Source: Phytohabitans houttuyneae
GTDB lineage: Bacteria; Actinomycetota; Actinomycetes; Mycobacteriales; Micromonosporaceae
Direction of reading: 5' to 3'
Assembly (NCBI RefSeq): GCF_011764425.1
Contig: NZ_BLPF01000003.1
Span: 124,001-188,000, forward strand
Length of the DNA: 64,000 nt
A program made the position numbers and the translations under genes. Positions 35,437-43,490 of this stretch are shown here, in pieces. How positions within the stretch are numbered: the first letter of the stretch is position 1; each line of letters starts with the position of its first letter. The notes below the pieces were generated by a model that did no database searches, was not told the origin of the DNA, and saw only the letters and a program-made list of their open reading frames with translations.

Positions 35437-36414
35437 ATGCGCATCCTGGCCGTCACGAACCTGTGGCCGACGCCGGGCAGCTTCCGTGGCGTGTTCGTGG
35501 CCGAGCAGGTGGAGGGTCTCCGCAAGCTCGGCCACGACGTCGACGTGGAGGTGGTGGCGCAGTCCCGCGGCGCCAAGGACTACCTCCTGGCCGCCCCGCG
35601 GGTGCGCCGCCGCGCCCGGTCCGCCCGCTACGACCTGGTACACGTCCACTATGGACTGACGTCGCTCTCGTCCCGGCTCGTCGGCCGCGTGCCCCGCGTG
35701 CTCTCGCTCTACGGCAGCGACATCAACGAGCCGTGGCAGGCCCGCATCACCCGCCTCACCGCCGGCCGCCCGGCCGCCCGCGTGTACCCCTCGAAGCGCC
35801 TCGTGGAGGCGGCGGGTGACCCGGCTGGCGTGGTCGTGCCGAACGGCATCGACTTCGACCTCTTCACCCCGCTGCGGCCCGACGAGCGCGCCGCCGCCCG
35901 CGAGCGGCTCGGCTTCAAGCCCGACGACCTCGTCGTGCTCTTCGGCGCCGCCCCGGACAACGCGGTCAAGCGGTACGACATCTTCACCGCCGTCCTGGCC
36001 GGCCTGGCGGAACGCGGGCTGCCGGTCCGCGAGCTGATCCTGCCCGCGCCCGGCCAGGTCCGCGCCGACGTGGTCCCCAAGTTCGCCGCGGCCGACCTGC
36101 TTCTGGTCACCTCCCGCCAGGGCACGGAGAGCGGCCCCCTGATCGTCAAAGAGGCCGCCGCGATGGGCCTGCCGGTGGTCAGCGCCGACGTGGGCGACGC
36201 CAGCGAGGTGCTCGCCGGCGTGACCCCGTCCGCCGTGGTCCCGTTTCCCGACCCCGCCTCCGACCGTGAGCTGGTCTCCGCCCTGGTGGCGGCCGCGGCC
36301 GAGGTGCTCGGCTCCGGGGCGAGGAGCGACGCCCGTTCGAAGATCGCCCGCTACGACCAGGCCGCTGTCGTCCGCGAGCTCGAGTCCGTCTACACGAGGG
36401 TCCTGTCCCGCTGA
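35437..36414 (+). CDS. Family 4 glycosyltransferase
   Basis: The 325-residue GT-B protein has RILAVTNLWPTPGSFRGVFV, VHVHYGLTSLSSRL, VVPNGIDFDLFTPL and the C-domain SRQGTESGPLIVKEAAAMGL with the E-x7-E type donor motif. It begins one base after the DegT stop and ends the polysaccharide operon. Its last codons are duplicated downstream (36454-36508). Confidence 0.87.
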   Translation: MRILAVTNLWPTPGSFRGVFVAEQVEGLRKLGHDVDVEVVAQSRGAKDYLLAAPRVRRRARSARYDLVHVHYGLTSLSSRLVGRVPRVLSLYGSDINEPWQARITRLTAGRPAARVYPSKRLVEAAGDPAGVVVPNGIDFDLFTPLRPDERAAARERLGFKPDDLVVLFGAAPDNAVKRYDIFTAVLAGLAERGLPVRELILPAPGQVRADVVPKFAAADLLLVTSRQGTESGPLIVKEAAAMGLPVVSADVGDASEVLAGVTPSAVVPFPDPASDRELVSALVAAAAEVLGSGARSDARSKIARYDQAAVVRELESVYTRVLSR

Positions 36415-36508
36415 CCGGGCGGCGCGGCATCGACGGGCCGCGGTCTCGGGACCGTTTACGCGAGGGTCCTGTCCCGCTGACCGGGGCGGCGCGGTATCGA
36501 CCGGGCCG
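36388..36508 (+). repeat. Direct duplication of about 52 bp around the GT4 stop
   Basis: TACACGAGGGTCCTGTCCCG plus the stop and the following GACCGGGCGGCGCGGCATCG (36390-36440) recurs as TACGCGAGGGTCCTGTCCCG and GACCGGGGCGGCGCGGTATC (36456-36508), with a few changes. The second copy is outside the gene. Confidence 0.75.
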
Positions 36509-36575
36509 AACCCCTCGGGAGCGGCCCAGGTCGTGCCGGTAAGGTGTCGGAGTCTTGCCCGATGGAGGAGGCGTG

Positions 36576-37262
36576 GTGGCGGAGCAGAGGACGGCCAAGC
36601 AGGAGCGGCGGGCGGCTGCCAAAGCGGCCGCGGCGCGCGCGGCCCAGGTGAAGAAGCGCAACCAGGCGCTCGCGGGCGCCGGTGCGGGTCTCGCCGTCAT
36701 CGCGGTCCTGGTCACGGTCTTCTTCGTCGTGCGCGACGGCGGCGACGGCGAAGACGTCGGCTCGCCGGCCCTCACCACCACCGCCAGCGTCGCCCCCAGC
36801 CCCAGCGCGGCGGCCGCGCCCGCGTGCGCGGGGCAGCCGGCACCCACGCCGCAGGAGGTCGCGGGCTTCCCGCCGGTGCCCGCGGGCGCCGACCCGGCGC
36901 TCAAGACCCGGCCGCAGGTCGAGCCGGGCAGCGGCACGGTCGACAAGCTCGTCGTCACCCCGATCATCAAGGGCAAGGGCGCGGCGACCAAGGCGGGGCA
37001 GAACATCACGGTCAACTACGTCGGCGCCTGCTACGCCACCGGCGAGGTCTTCGACGCCTCGTGGAACCGTTCGGAGGCGTTCCCCTTCCCGCTCGGCTCG
37101 GGCAACGTCATCCCCGGCTGGGACCAGGGCCTGGTCGGCGTGACCGTGGGCAGCCGCGTCCAGCTGGACATCCCGGCCGACCTGGCGTACGGCGACAACC
37201 CGCAGGGCGGCCAGCCGGGCGGCCCGCTGCGCTTCGTCGTGGACGTGCTCGCGGCGAAGTAG
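36576..37262 (+). CDS. FKBP-type peptidyl-prolyl isomerase, membrane-anchored
   Basis: The 228-residue protein has a Lys/Arg/Ala-rich cytoplasmic head (RTAKQERRAAAKAAAARAAQ), one helix (ALAGAGAGLAVIAVLVTVFF), a Ser/Pro-rich linker and a C-terminal FKBP domain: GQNITVNYVGACYATGEVFD, FPLGSGNVIPGWDQGLVGVT and VQLDIPADLAYGD. It probably assists folding on the outer face of the membrane. GTG 36576, with GGAGGAGGC before it, is chosen; TTG 36555 and GTG 36573 are possible. Confidence 0.85.
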   Translation: MAEQRTAKQERRAAAKAAAARAAQVKKRNQALAGAGAGLAVIAVLVTVFFVVRDGGDGEDVGSPALTTTASVAPSPSAAAAPACAGQPAPTPQEVAGFPPVPAGADPALKTRPQVEPGSGTVDKLVVTPIIKGKGAATKAGQNITVNYVGACYATGEVFDASWNRSEAFPFPLGSGNVIPGWDQGLVGVTVGSRVQLDIPADLAYGDNPQGGQPGGPLRFVVDVLAAK

Positions 37263-37346
37263 CGCGTTCCTGCGAGACGGCGCCAACCGGTCCGAAGCGG
37301 GCACTCACCCGGCGGGGGTACGGGGTGCGTGCCCACACTGTCCACC

Positions 37347-39032
37347 ATGGCCGAACTGACCCGTCGTGACCTGCTCCGTGCGTCAGCCGCCGCGGCCGGC
37401 GTCGCCTGGTTCCCCACCGGCGTGCTCCGCGACGACCCGCCACCGGGCTTTCCGGCCGGTGTCGACGTGCACCGCGAGGTGTACGAGAACTGGGCCGGCG
37501 AGATCCGCGTCGCCAGCCTGTGGACCTGCGTCCCGCGTACGCCCGGCGAGGTCGTCACCGTCGTCAACTGGGCGCACGGCGCCGGCTGGAAGGTGCGGCC
37601 GCGCGGGTACCGGCACGGCTGGGCACCGCTGACCGTCACCGAGGCGACCGCCCCCGCCGACCAAGTGCTGCTCGTCGACACCACCCGCCACCTCACCGCG
37701 ATGTCGGTGGAGCCCGGCCCGGTGGTGCGCGTGCAGGCCGGCGCGTCGATGGACGACCTGTACGCCTTCCTGGAAGCCGGTGGCCTCGGCGTCACCAACA
37801 CACCCGCGCCGGGCGACCTCAGCGTCGGCGGCGTGCTCGCCATCAACGGCCACGGCACGTCGGTGCCCGCCGCCGGCGAGACGCTCGCTCCCGGCCACAC
37901 GTACGGCACGCTCAGCAACCTGATCCTGTCGCTCACGGCCGTCGTCTGGGACCCATCAGCCGGCCGCTATGTGTTGAACACGTTCAACCGCACCGACCCC
38001 GAGGGTCCGGCGCTGCTCACCCATGTCGGCAGGGCGTTCATCACCGAGGCGGTGCTGCGGGTGGGGGCCGACCACAACCTGCGCTGCGTGTCCCATGTGG
38101 ACGTACCGGTGAGCGAGCTCTTCGGGCCGCCCGGCACGCCCGGCCGCACGTACGCCCGCTACGTCGACCAGGGCGGCCGGGTGGAGGCGATCTGGTTCAC
38201 CAACACCACCAAACCCTGGGTGAAGGTGTGGAGCGTCAGCCCGCAGCGGCCGCTCACCTCCCGCCCGGTCGTCGCGCCCTACAACTACCCGTTCTCCGAC
38301 AACGTGCCCGAGGCGGTGTCGGACCTCGCCGAGCGGCTGCTCGCGGGGGAGTGGGCGCTCACACCCACGTTCGGCCAGCTGCAGTACACGGTGGCGGCCA
38401 CCGGCCTGACCGCCACGCTCGCCACCGACCTGTGGGGCCGATCGAAGAACCTGCTGCTGTACGTCAAGCCGACAACGCTGCGGGAGACGGCGAACGGGTA
38501 CGCCGTGCACACGAGCCGCGCCTCGATCCAGCGGGTGGTACACGAGTTCGCCGTGTACCACGAGCGTTCGGTGGCGGCGTACCAGGCGCGCGGGCTCTAC
38601 CCGGTCACCGGCCAGGTGGAGATCCGGGTCGGCGGCGTGGACCGGGCCGCCGACTGCGGTGTGCCCGGCGCGGCGCCACCGGCGCTGTCCGCCGCCCGGC
38701 CGCGCGCCGACCACCCGGACTGGGACGTGGTGGTGTGGTTCGACGTGCTGACGTTCCCGACCGCGCCCGGCGCGCACGCCTTCTACCGCGAGATGGAGCA
38801 GTTCTTCTTCGCCAACTACCAGGGGTACGCGGCAGCGCGTGCCGAGTGGTCGAAAGGCTGGGGGTACACGAGCGACGCGGCGTGGGCGGACGTCCCGTTC
38901 GTCACCGGCACCGTGCCGGACTCGTACCGCCAAGGCCCCGACCCCACGTGGGACGCCGCGGTCGGCGTGCTCGACGCGCTCGACCCGCACCGGGTGTTCA
39001 CCAACCCGTTCCTCGACCGCCTGCTGGCGTGA
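37347..39032 (+). CDS. Tat-exported FAD-linked oxidase, cholesterol oxidase-like
   Basis: The 561-residue protein has a twin-arginine signal (LTRRDLLRASAAAAGVAWFP). The FAD-binding PCMH/VAO domain follows: PRTPGEVVTVVNWAHGAGWK, VRPRGYRHGWAPLTVTEA (the His in RGYRHGW may be the covalent FAD site), VQAGASMDDLYAFLEAGGLG, and PGDLSVGGVLAINGHGTSVP. The C-terminal substrate domain resembles type II (VAO-family) cholesterol oxidases. The substrate is inferred only from that resemblance. ATG 37347 is preferred over GTG 37329 because it gives a standard signal peptide. Confidence 0.8.
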   Translation: MAELTRRDLLRASAAAAGVAWFPTGVLRDDPPPGFPAGVDVHREVYENWAGEIRVASLWTCVPRTPGEVVTVVNWAHGAGWKVRPRGYRHGWAPLTVTEATAPADQVLLVDTTRHLTAMSVEPGPVVRVQAGASMDDLYAFLEAGGLGVTNTPAPGDLSVGGVLAINGHGTSVPAAGETLAPGHTYGTLSNLILSLTAVVWDPSAGRYVLNTFNRTDPEGPALLTHVGRAFITEAVLRVGADHNLRCVSHVDVPVSELFGPPGTPGRTYARYVDQGGRVEAIWFTNTTKPWVKVWSVSPQRPLTSRPVVAPYNYPFSDNVPEAVSDLAERLLAGEWALTPTFGQLQYTVAATGLTATLATDLWGRSKNLLLYVKPTTLRETANGYAVHTSRASIQRVVHEFAVYHERSVAAYQARGLYPVTGQVEIRVGGVDRAADCGVPGAAPPALSAARPRADHPDWDVVVWFDVLTFPTAPGAHAFYREMEQFFFANYQGYAAARAEWSKGWGYTSDAAWADVPFVTGTVPDSYRQGPDPTWDAAVGVLDALDPHRVFTNPFLDRLLA

Positions 39033-39057
39033 GCCGGATCGCGGCGTGATCGAACCG

Positions 39058-39063
39058 TAGGAT
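39058..39063 (+). promoter_or_regulatory. -10 box (TAGGAT) of the giant glycosidase-like gene
   Basis: TAGGAT, six bases (GGCCGC), then GTG 39070. No ribosome site is present. Confidence 0.5.
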
Positions 39064-39069
39064 GGCCGC

Positions 39070-42000
39070 GTGTCCCTGGTTCGGGGGTTGGCCGCGCGCC
39101 CGTGGATAGCCGGCGCCACCGCGCTCGTGCTGCTGGGCGTCGGCGCGGCCATCGCCTGGCAGGTCGACAAGGCGCTCGGGCTGAGCTTCACCCCGGCCGG
39201 CGTGCCACCCGAGGAGCTCACGCCGGCGCCGCCCCGCGACATGGAGCCGGCGCCCGCGTTCGCCCGCGTCGAGACTCCCGCCGACAAGCGGATCGAGCTG
39301 GCCGCGACCGCGCTCGCCACGGCCGTGGAGCAGCGCGGCGGCGCGCGTCCGGCGGTCGGCACGTCCGGCGGCGACGGCCCCACCGTCCGGGTCACCCTGA
39401 GCGCGCCCGCGGCGCTCGGCCCCGCGACCTCGCCCGACCCCGCGTCGCCCACCCCTTCGACCTCGCCCGGCCCCACGACGCCGCCGGGCCCCACGACGCC
39501 GCCGGGCCCCACGACGCCGCCAGGCCCCACGACGCCGCCGGGTACGGAGGCGCCGCCGAGGGCTGGCACGGCGCCGGGTGGGGACGGCCCGAGCGGCGAG
39601 GGCTTCCGGCTGTCGCGCGACGGCGCCGGGCTGCGCGTCGAGGCGGCCACCCCGGCGGGCGCCGCCGCCGGGCTCTACACGCTCGCCGACCGGGTCCGCT
39701 CCGGCGCGCCCGTCCTGCCGCCCGGCGACGACGGCCGGGTCGTCGCGCCGAGGCTGGGGCTGCGGCTCGTCGACTCGGGCGCGGTGGGCATCGACGCCGA
39801 CCCGGCCGGCTGGGCGGGCAGCGACGACTACTCGCTCAACACCGACGTCGTCGGCCCGGCCGTCCTCAGTGGACCGCCCTATGTGGACGCCGCCGCGGTC
39901 GGGCAGATCTCCGCGCAGTACCGCCAGCTTGTCGACCACTCGCTCGCCCAGGGGTACAACGGCATCGTCGTGCAGGGCTTCCTGGAGTACGTCACGTTCG
40001 ACGGCCTCGGCGTCTACCCCGGCGGCGACCCGCACGTGGCCCGCGCCCGCGCGATGGTGGAGCACTTCGGGCCGGTCTGGCGGTACGCGGCGGACCTGGG
40101 CATGAAGGTCTACTTCATGACCGACATGCTCGCCATCTCCCCGCCGCTGCGCGATCACCTGCGGCGCCTGCCCGGCGGCATGGACACCGAGGACGCTCGA
40201 CTGTGGAGCGTCTACCAGGCCGGGCTGCGCGAGTTCTTCGCCTCACTGCCGTACGCGGCGGGACTGATGGTGCGCATCGGCGAGGGCGGCGACATCTACA
40301 GCTTCCCCGGGTGGGACTACACGTCGGAGATCGCGGTCAAGACGCCGGCCGCCGTGCGGACCATGCTCCGCGCCCTCCTCGACGTGGCCGGCGAGGGCGG
40401 CCGCGACATCATCTTCCGCACCTGGAGCATCGGGGTCGGCGCGGTCGGCGAGATGCACATCGACGCCGAGTCGTACCAGGAGGTGCTGGGCGGCATCGAC
40501 GACCCGTACCTCATCGTCTCCACCAAGTACTGCCTCGGCGACTACTACAGCCACCTCCCGTTCAACCACACGCTCGAGATGGGTACGCAGCGGCGGATCG
40601 TCGAGTTCCAGGCGCGGCGCGAGTTCGAGGTCTTCGGCGCGCTCCCCAACGACCTCGGCACGCTGCACGGCGCCGCGCTGCGCCGGTTCCTGGCCGCCAA
40701 CCCGCAGGTCGAGGGCGTGTGGACGTGGACGCAGGGCGGCGGGCCGCTGCGCGCCGGCCCGCGCACGCTCTACCTGCGCGAGGGCTTCTGGCAGCTGTAC
40801 GACCTCAACGTCTACTCCGCCGCGCGCCTCGCCTGGGACCCGGACGCCGACCCGGCACGCGTGACCGCCGACTGGGCGCGGCAGACGTTCTCCGCCGACC
40901 CGGCGACGGTGGCCGCGATCGGCGAGGTGATGGCCCTGTCCCGCCAGGCGGTGACGAAGGGCCTCTACATCGGACCGTACGCCAACCGCACGGTCAAGGC
41001 GCTCGGCGTCCACCCGCCGCCGATGATGTGGATCTTCGAGTGGGACATCGTGACCGGCGACAGCGCGGTGCTCGACAGCATCTACTCGGTGAGCCGGGAC
41101 CGCCTGGACGAGGCGATCCGCGAGGGCGGCGAGGCGGTCGAGGTCTCCCGCCGGATGCGCGAGCGGATTGCCGCCACCGACCCCGCGACGTGGCGCGACC
41201 CCGCGCTGCGGCAGCGGTTCGTGGACACCCTCGACTTCCAGTTGAACTTGTTCGAAACCCTCGGCGCCTACCGCACGATGTTCCTGCGGTACGCGCAGTG
41301 GCTCGACACCGGCGACCCGGACGCCCGCGCCGCGTGGGAGTCGGCCCGCGCCCGCTACGTCGAGGCCCGCGACGCGCACGTCGCGCGGTACGGCGACGAC
41401 GTCGACCTGCCCGCCTTCCGCTTCCCGGCCGCGGACATCGGCCTGTCCCACGCCGAACGCGACCGGGCGATGGCCTGGCTGGCCCGCGCGCTGCTCGCGC
41501 TCCTCATCGCGGCGGTCCTGGTCGGCGCGTTCTGGCGCGGGCGGCGGTTCCCCGGCCTCGCCGCCCTGCGCGCGCTGTGGGTGGGCATGACGCGGCCGTG
41601 GCGGGTCGGCGGACTGCCACCCCGCCGACGGCCGCCGACCGGGTGCTCGTCTGGGCGCTGCCGGCGCTCGCGCTGGTGCTGAGCCGCGCCGCGTACACCT
41701 GGTTCGCCTCACCCGCCCACCTGACCGTGACCCTGGGCTCGTGGCTGCTCTTCGCGGTCGCGCTCCGCCTGCTGCTCGGCGGCGCCGACCCGTACGCGCT
41801 GTGGGCCGCACTCGGGGAGCGGCCACGCTGCGCACGCTGATCCTGGAGGTGGGCACGGCCACGCGGGGCCCGGGCCGCTACTGGTTCAACTTCTGGACCG
41901 ACCCGACGGCCCGCGGCGCCTACATCGCGGTCGCGTTCGCCGCGTTCCTGTGGGTGTTCGTCGCCGCCTACCACGCACTGCGCGGCGGCTACGGCCTGAG

Positions 42001-42277
42001 CGCCCGCCACGCGACGGCCCGGGTGCTGGTGGCCGGCGGCGTGCCGGTCGCGGCGTTCGGCGGCGTGGTCACCGGCGTGGGCCTGGAGCGCGCGCTGACC
42101 GTGTGGAACGACCAGATGGCGCTGCTGCCGTGGGGCCTGTCCCGCATCCTGGGCATCACCGTGTTTCTCGACATCCCGCCGTGGCTGCCCAAGGCCGCCA
42201 CCGCCGCGGGGGTCGGCCTGGTGGCGGCGGGCGCGCTGCTGGCACTGGGCCGCCGCGCCACCCGCCCGCTAGCCTGA
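39070..42277 (+). CDS. Large membrane-anchored glycoside hydrolase-like protein (two frameshifts)
   Basis: With one base restored at CCCC 41620-41623 and one at GGGG 41814-41817, a protein of about 1069 residues results. Order: N-terminal membrane helix (about 10-30); a hexosaminidase/GH67-type N domain interrupted by a TTPPGP linker; a TIM-barrel-like region with VDHSLAQGYNGIVVQGFLEY, MVRIGEGGDIYSFPGWDYTS and VWTWTQGGGPLRAG; a helical domain; and from about residue 800 at least six membrane helices. The N domain beta-alpha-beta plus barrel suggests a GH20/GH67-like enzyme, but catalytic residues were not identified. A multi-span C-terminus on such a protein is unusual. Confidence 0.75.
39469..39540 (+). 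repeat. Four 18-bp in-frame repeats (GPTTPP linker)
   Basis: GGCCCCACGACGCCGCCG is repeated four times with one substitution, encoding a Pro/Thr linker inside the glycosidase-like protein. The copy number may vary between strains. Confidence 0.85.
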
Positions 42278-42658
42278 CCGGTCGCGACCCGTCCGACGGC
42301 ACGCCCGCGACCCACCAAACCTAGGTTGGTCGGTCGGCTGGCGCACGAAGGTCGTGCCCGCCGCCACCAGCCGGTCGTACACCGCGTCGAAGTCGTCCAC
42401 CCGCAGGAAGAAGCCGACGCGCCCGGCCATCTGCGCGCCCACGGCCGCTTCCTGGTCGGGGCCGTCGGCGCGGGCCAGCAGCAGGCCCGTCTGCGCGCCC
42501 GGCGGGCGGACCACGACCCAGCGCTTGGGGCGGCCGTCGTTGGTCTGCGACGGGGAGTCCTCCGCTAACTCGAAGCCGAGCAGGTCGACGAAGAACGCGA
42601 TCGCCTCGTCGTAGTCGCGGACGATGAGCGTCACCAGTGAGAGGAACACGGCCGTCAC
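42269..42658 (-). CDS. VOC (glyoxalase-fold) protein, C-terminus truncated
   Basis: The 129-residue protein has VTLIVRDYDEAIAFFVDLLG, PKRWVVVRPPGAQTGLLLA and GRVGFFLRVDDFDAVYDRLV, the usual VOC repeats. The last conserved strand (normally with a metal-ligand Glu after a D-P-x-G-N segment) is missing; after FVRQPTDQP the frame runs into the tail of the convergent gene. GTG 42658 overlaps the stop of the LLM oxidoreductase (GTGA), so the pair is co-translated. It may be inactive. Confidence 0.65.
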   Translation of the reverse strand: MTAVFLSLVTLIVRDYDEAIAFFVDLLGFELAEDSPSQTNDGRPKRWVVVRPPGAQTGLLLARADGPDQEAAVGAQMAGRVGFFLRVDDFDAVYDRLVAAGTTFVRQPTDQPRFGGSRACRRTGRDRSG

Positions 42659-43479
42659 TCCGGGTGGTACTCGGCGATCGCGCGCTCCCACGTTTCCAGG
42701 GCCTGCTCGACCCGCCACCGGGGGCCGGAGGGGAGCCACTGGGCGACGCGGCGGACGCCGGCCTCGCGGAGGCGTTCGAAGATCTTGGGGTCGGCGGGGA
42801 CGCTCATCATCTGGACCTCGACGGGGCGGTCGGCACGCGCGCGCAGTTCGGCGATGCGGTCGTAGACGCCGGGCCAGTAGTTGGGGAACCACGCGTCGCC
42901 GAACGTCAGGACCCGGTCGAGCACCGTCGGGCCGCTGCCGCCGACGAGGATGGGCGGGTGGGGCCGCTGGGCGGGCTTGGGCCAGGACCAGATGCGCTCG
43001 AAGTTGACGTAGCGGCCGGAGTAGCTGGCCTCGTCGTTCGTCCAGATTGTCTTCATGGCCTCGACCCGCTCGCGCAGCACGCGCATGCGGACGCGGGGGT
43101 CGGTGCCGTGGTGGAGCATCTCGGTGCGGTTCCAGCCGGCGCCCACGCCAAACTCGAGCCGCCCGCCGGAGAGGTGGTCGACGCTCGCCACCTCCTTGGC
43201 GGTGGTGATGGGGTCGCGCTCGATGACGAGGCAGATGCCGCTGGCCACGCGCAGCCGCGTGGTCGCCGCCGCGGCGGCGGTGAGCGCGACGAACAGGTCG
43301 TACGTTTTCCAGTACTTCGACGGCAGCGGCTTGCCGGGCGCGCGGTCGGTCTCCGTGGCGGGGATGTGGGTGTGCTCGGCGAAGTACAGCGCGTCCTGGC
43401 CGCGCTCCTCGACGAACCGGGCCACGTCACCCGGCTTCATGCCGTCGTACGTGGGGAAGATGCCAACTCCGAACTCCAT
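42655..43479 (-). CDS. LLM-class F420-dependent oxidoreductase
   Basis: The 274-residue TIM-barrel protein starts MEFGVGIFPTYDGMKPGDVA and contains LRVASGICLVIERDPITTAK, ASVDHLSGGRLEFGVGAGWN and HPPILVGGSGPTVLDRVLTF, typical of the F420-using subgroup of the luciferase-like family. Substrate unknown. It precedes the VOC gene and follows the TetM-like gene 11 bases downstream, all on minus. Confidence 0.87.
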   Translation of the reverse strand: MEFGVGIFPTYDGMKPGDVARFVEERGQDALYFAEHTHIPATETDRAPGKPLPSKYWKTYDLFVALTAAAAATTRLRVASGICLVIERDPITTAKEVASVDHLSGGRLEFGVGAGWNRTEMLHHGTDPRVRMRVLRERVEAMKTIWTNDEASYSGRYVNFERIWSWPKPAQRPHPPILVGGSGPTVLDRVLTFGDAWFPNYWPGVYDRIAELRARADRPVEVQMMSVPADPKIFERLREAGVRRVAQWLPSGPRWRVEQALETWERAIAEYHPE

Positions 43480-43490
43480 GACCCCATGAT

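Noticed and set aside
36555-36575. TTG 36555 as the FKBP start, with TAAGGT upstream
   Set aside because: The box is further than six bases from TTG, and GTG 36576 has a strong GGAGGA ribosome site.
42301-42614. Plus-strand frames over the VOC gene
   Set aside because: Antisense to a recognisable VOC domain; no independent support.
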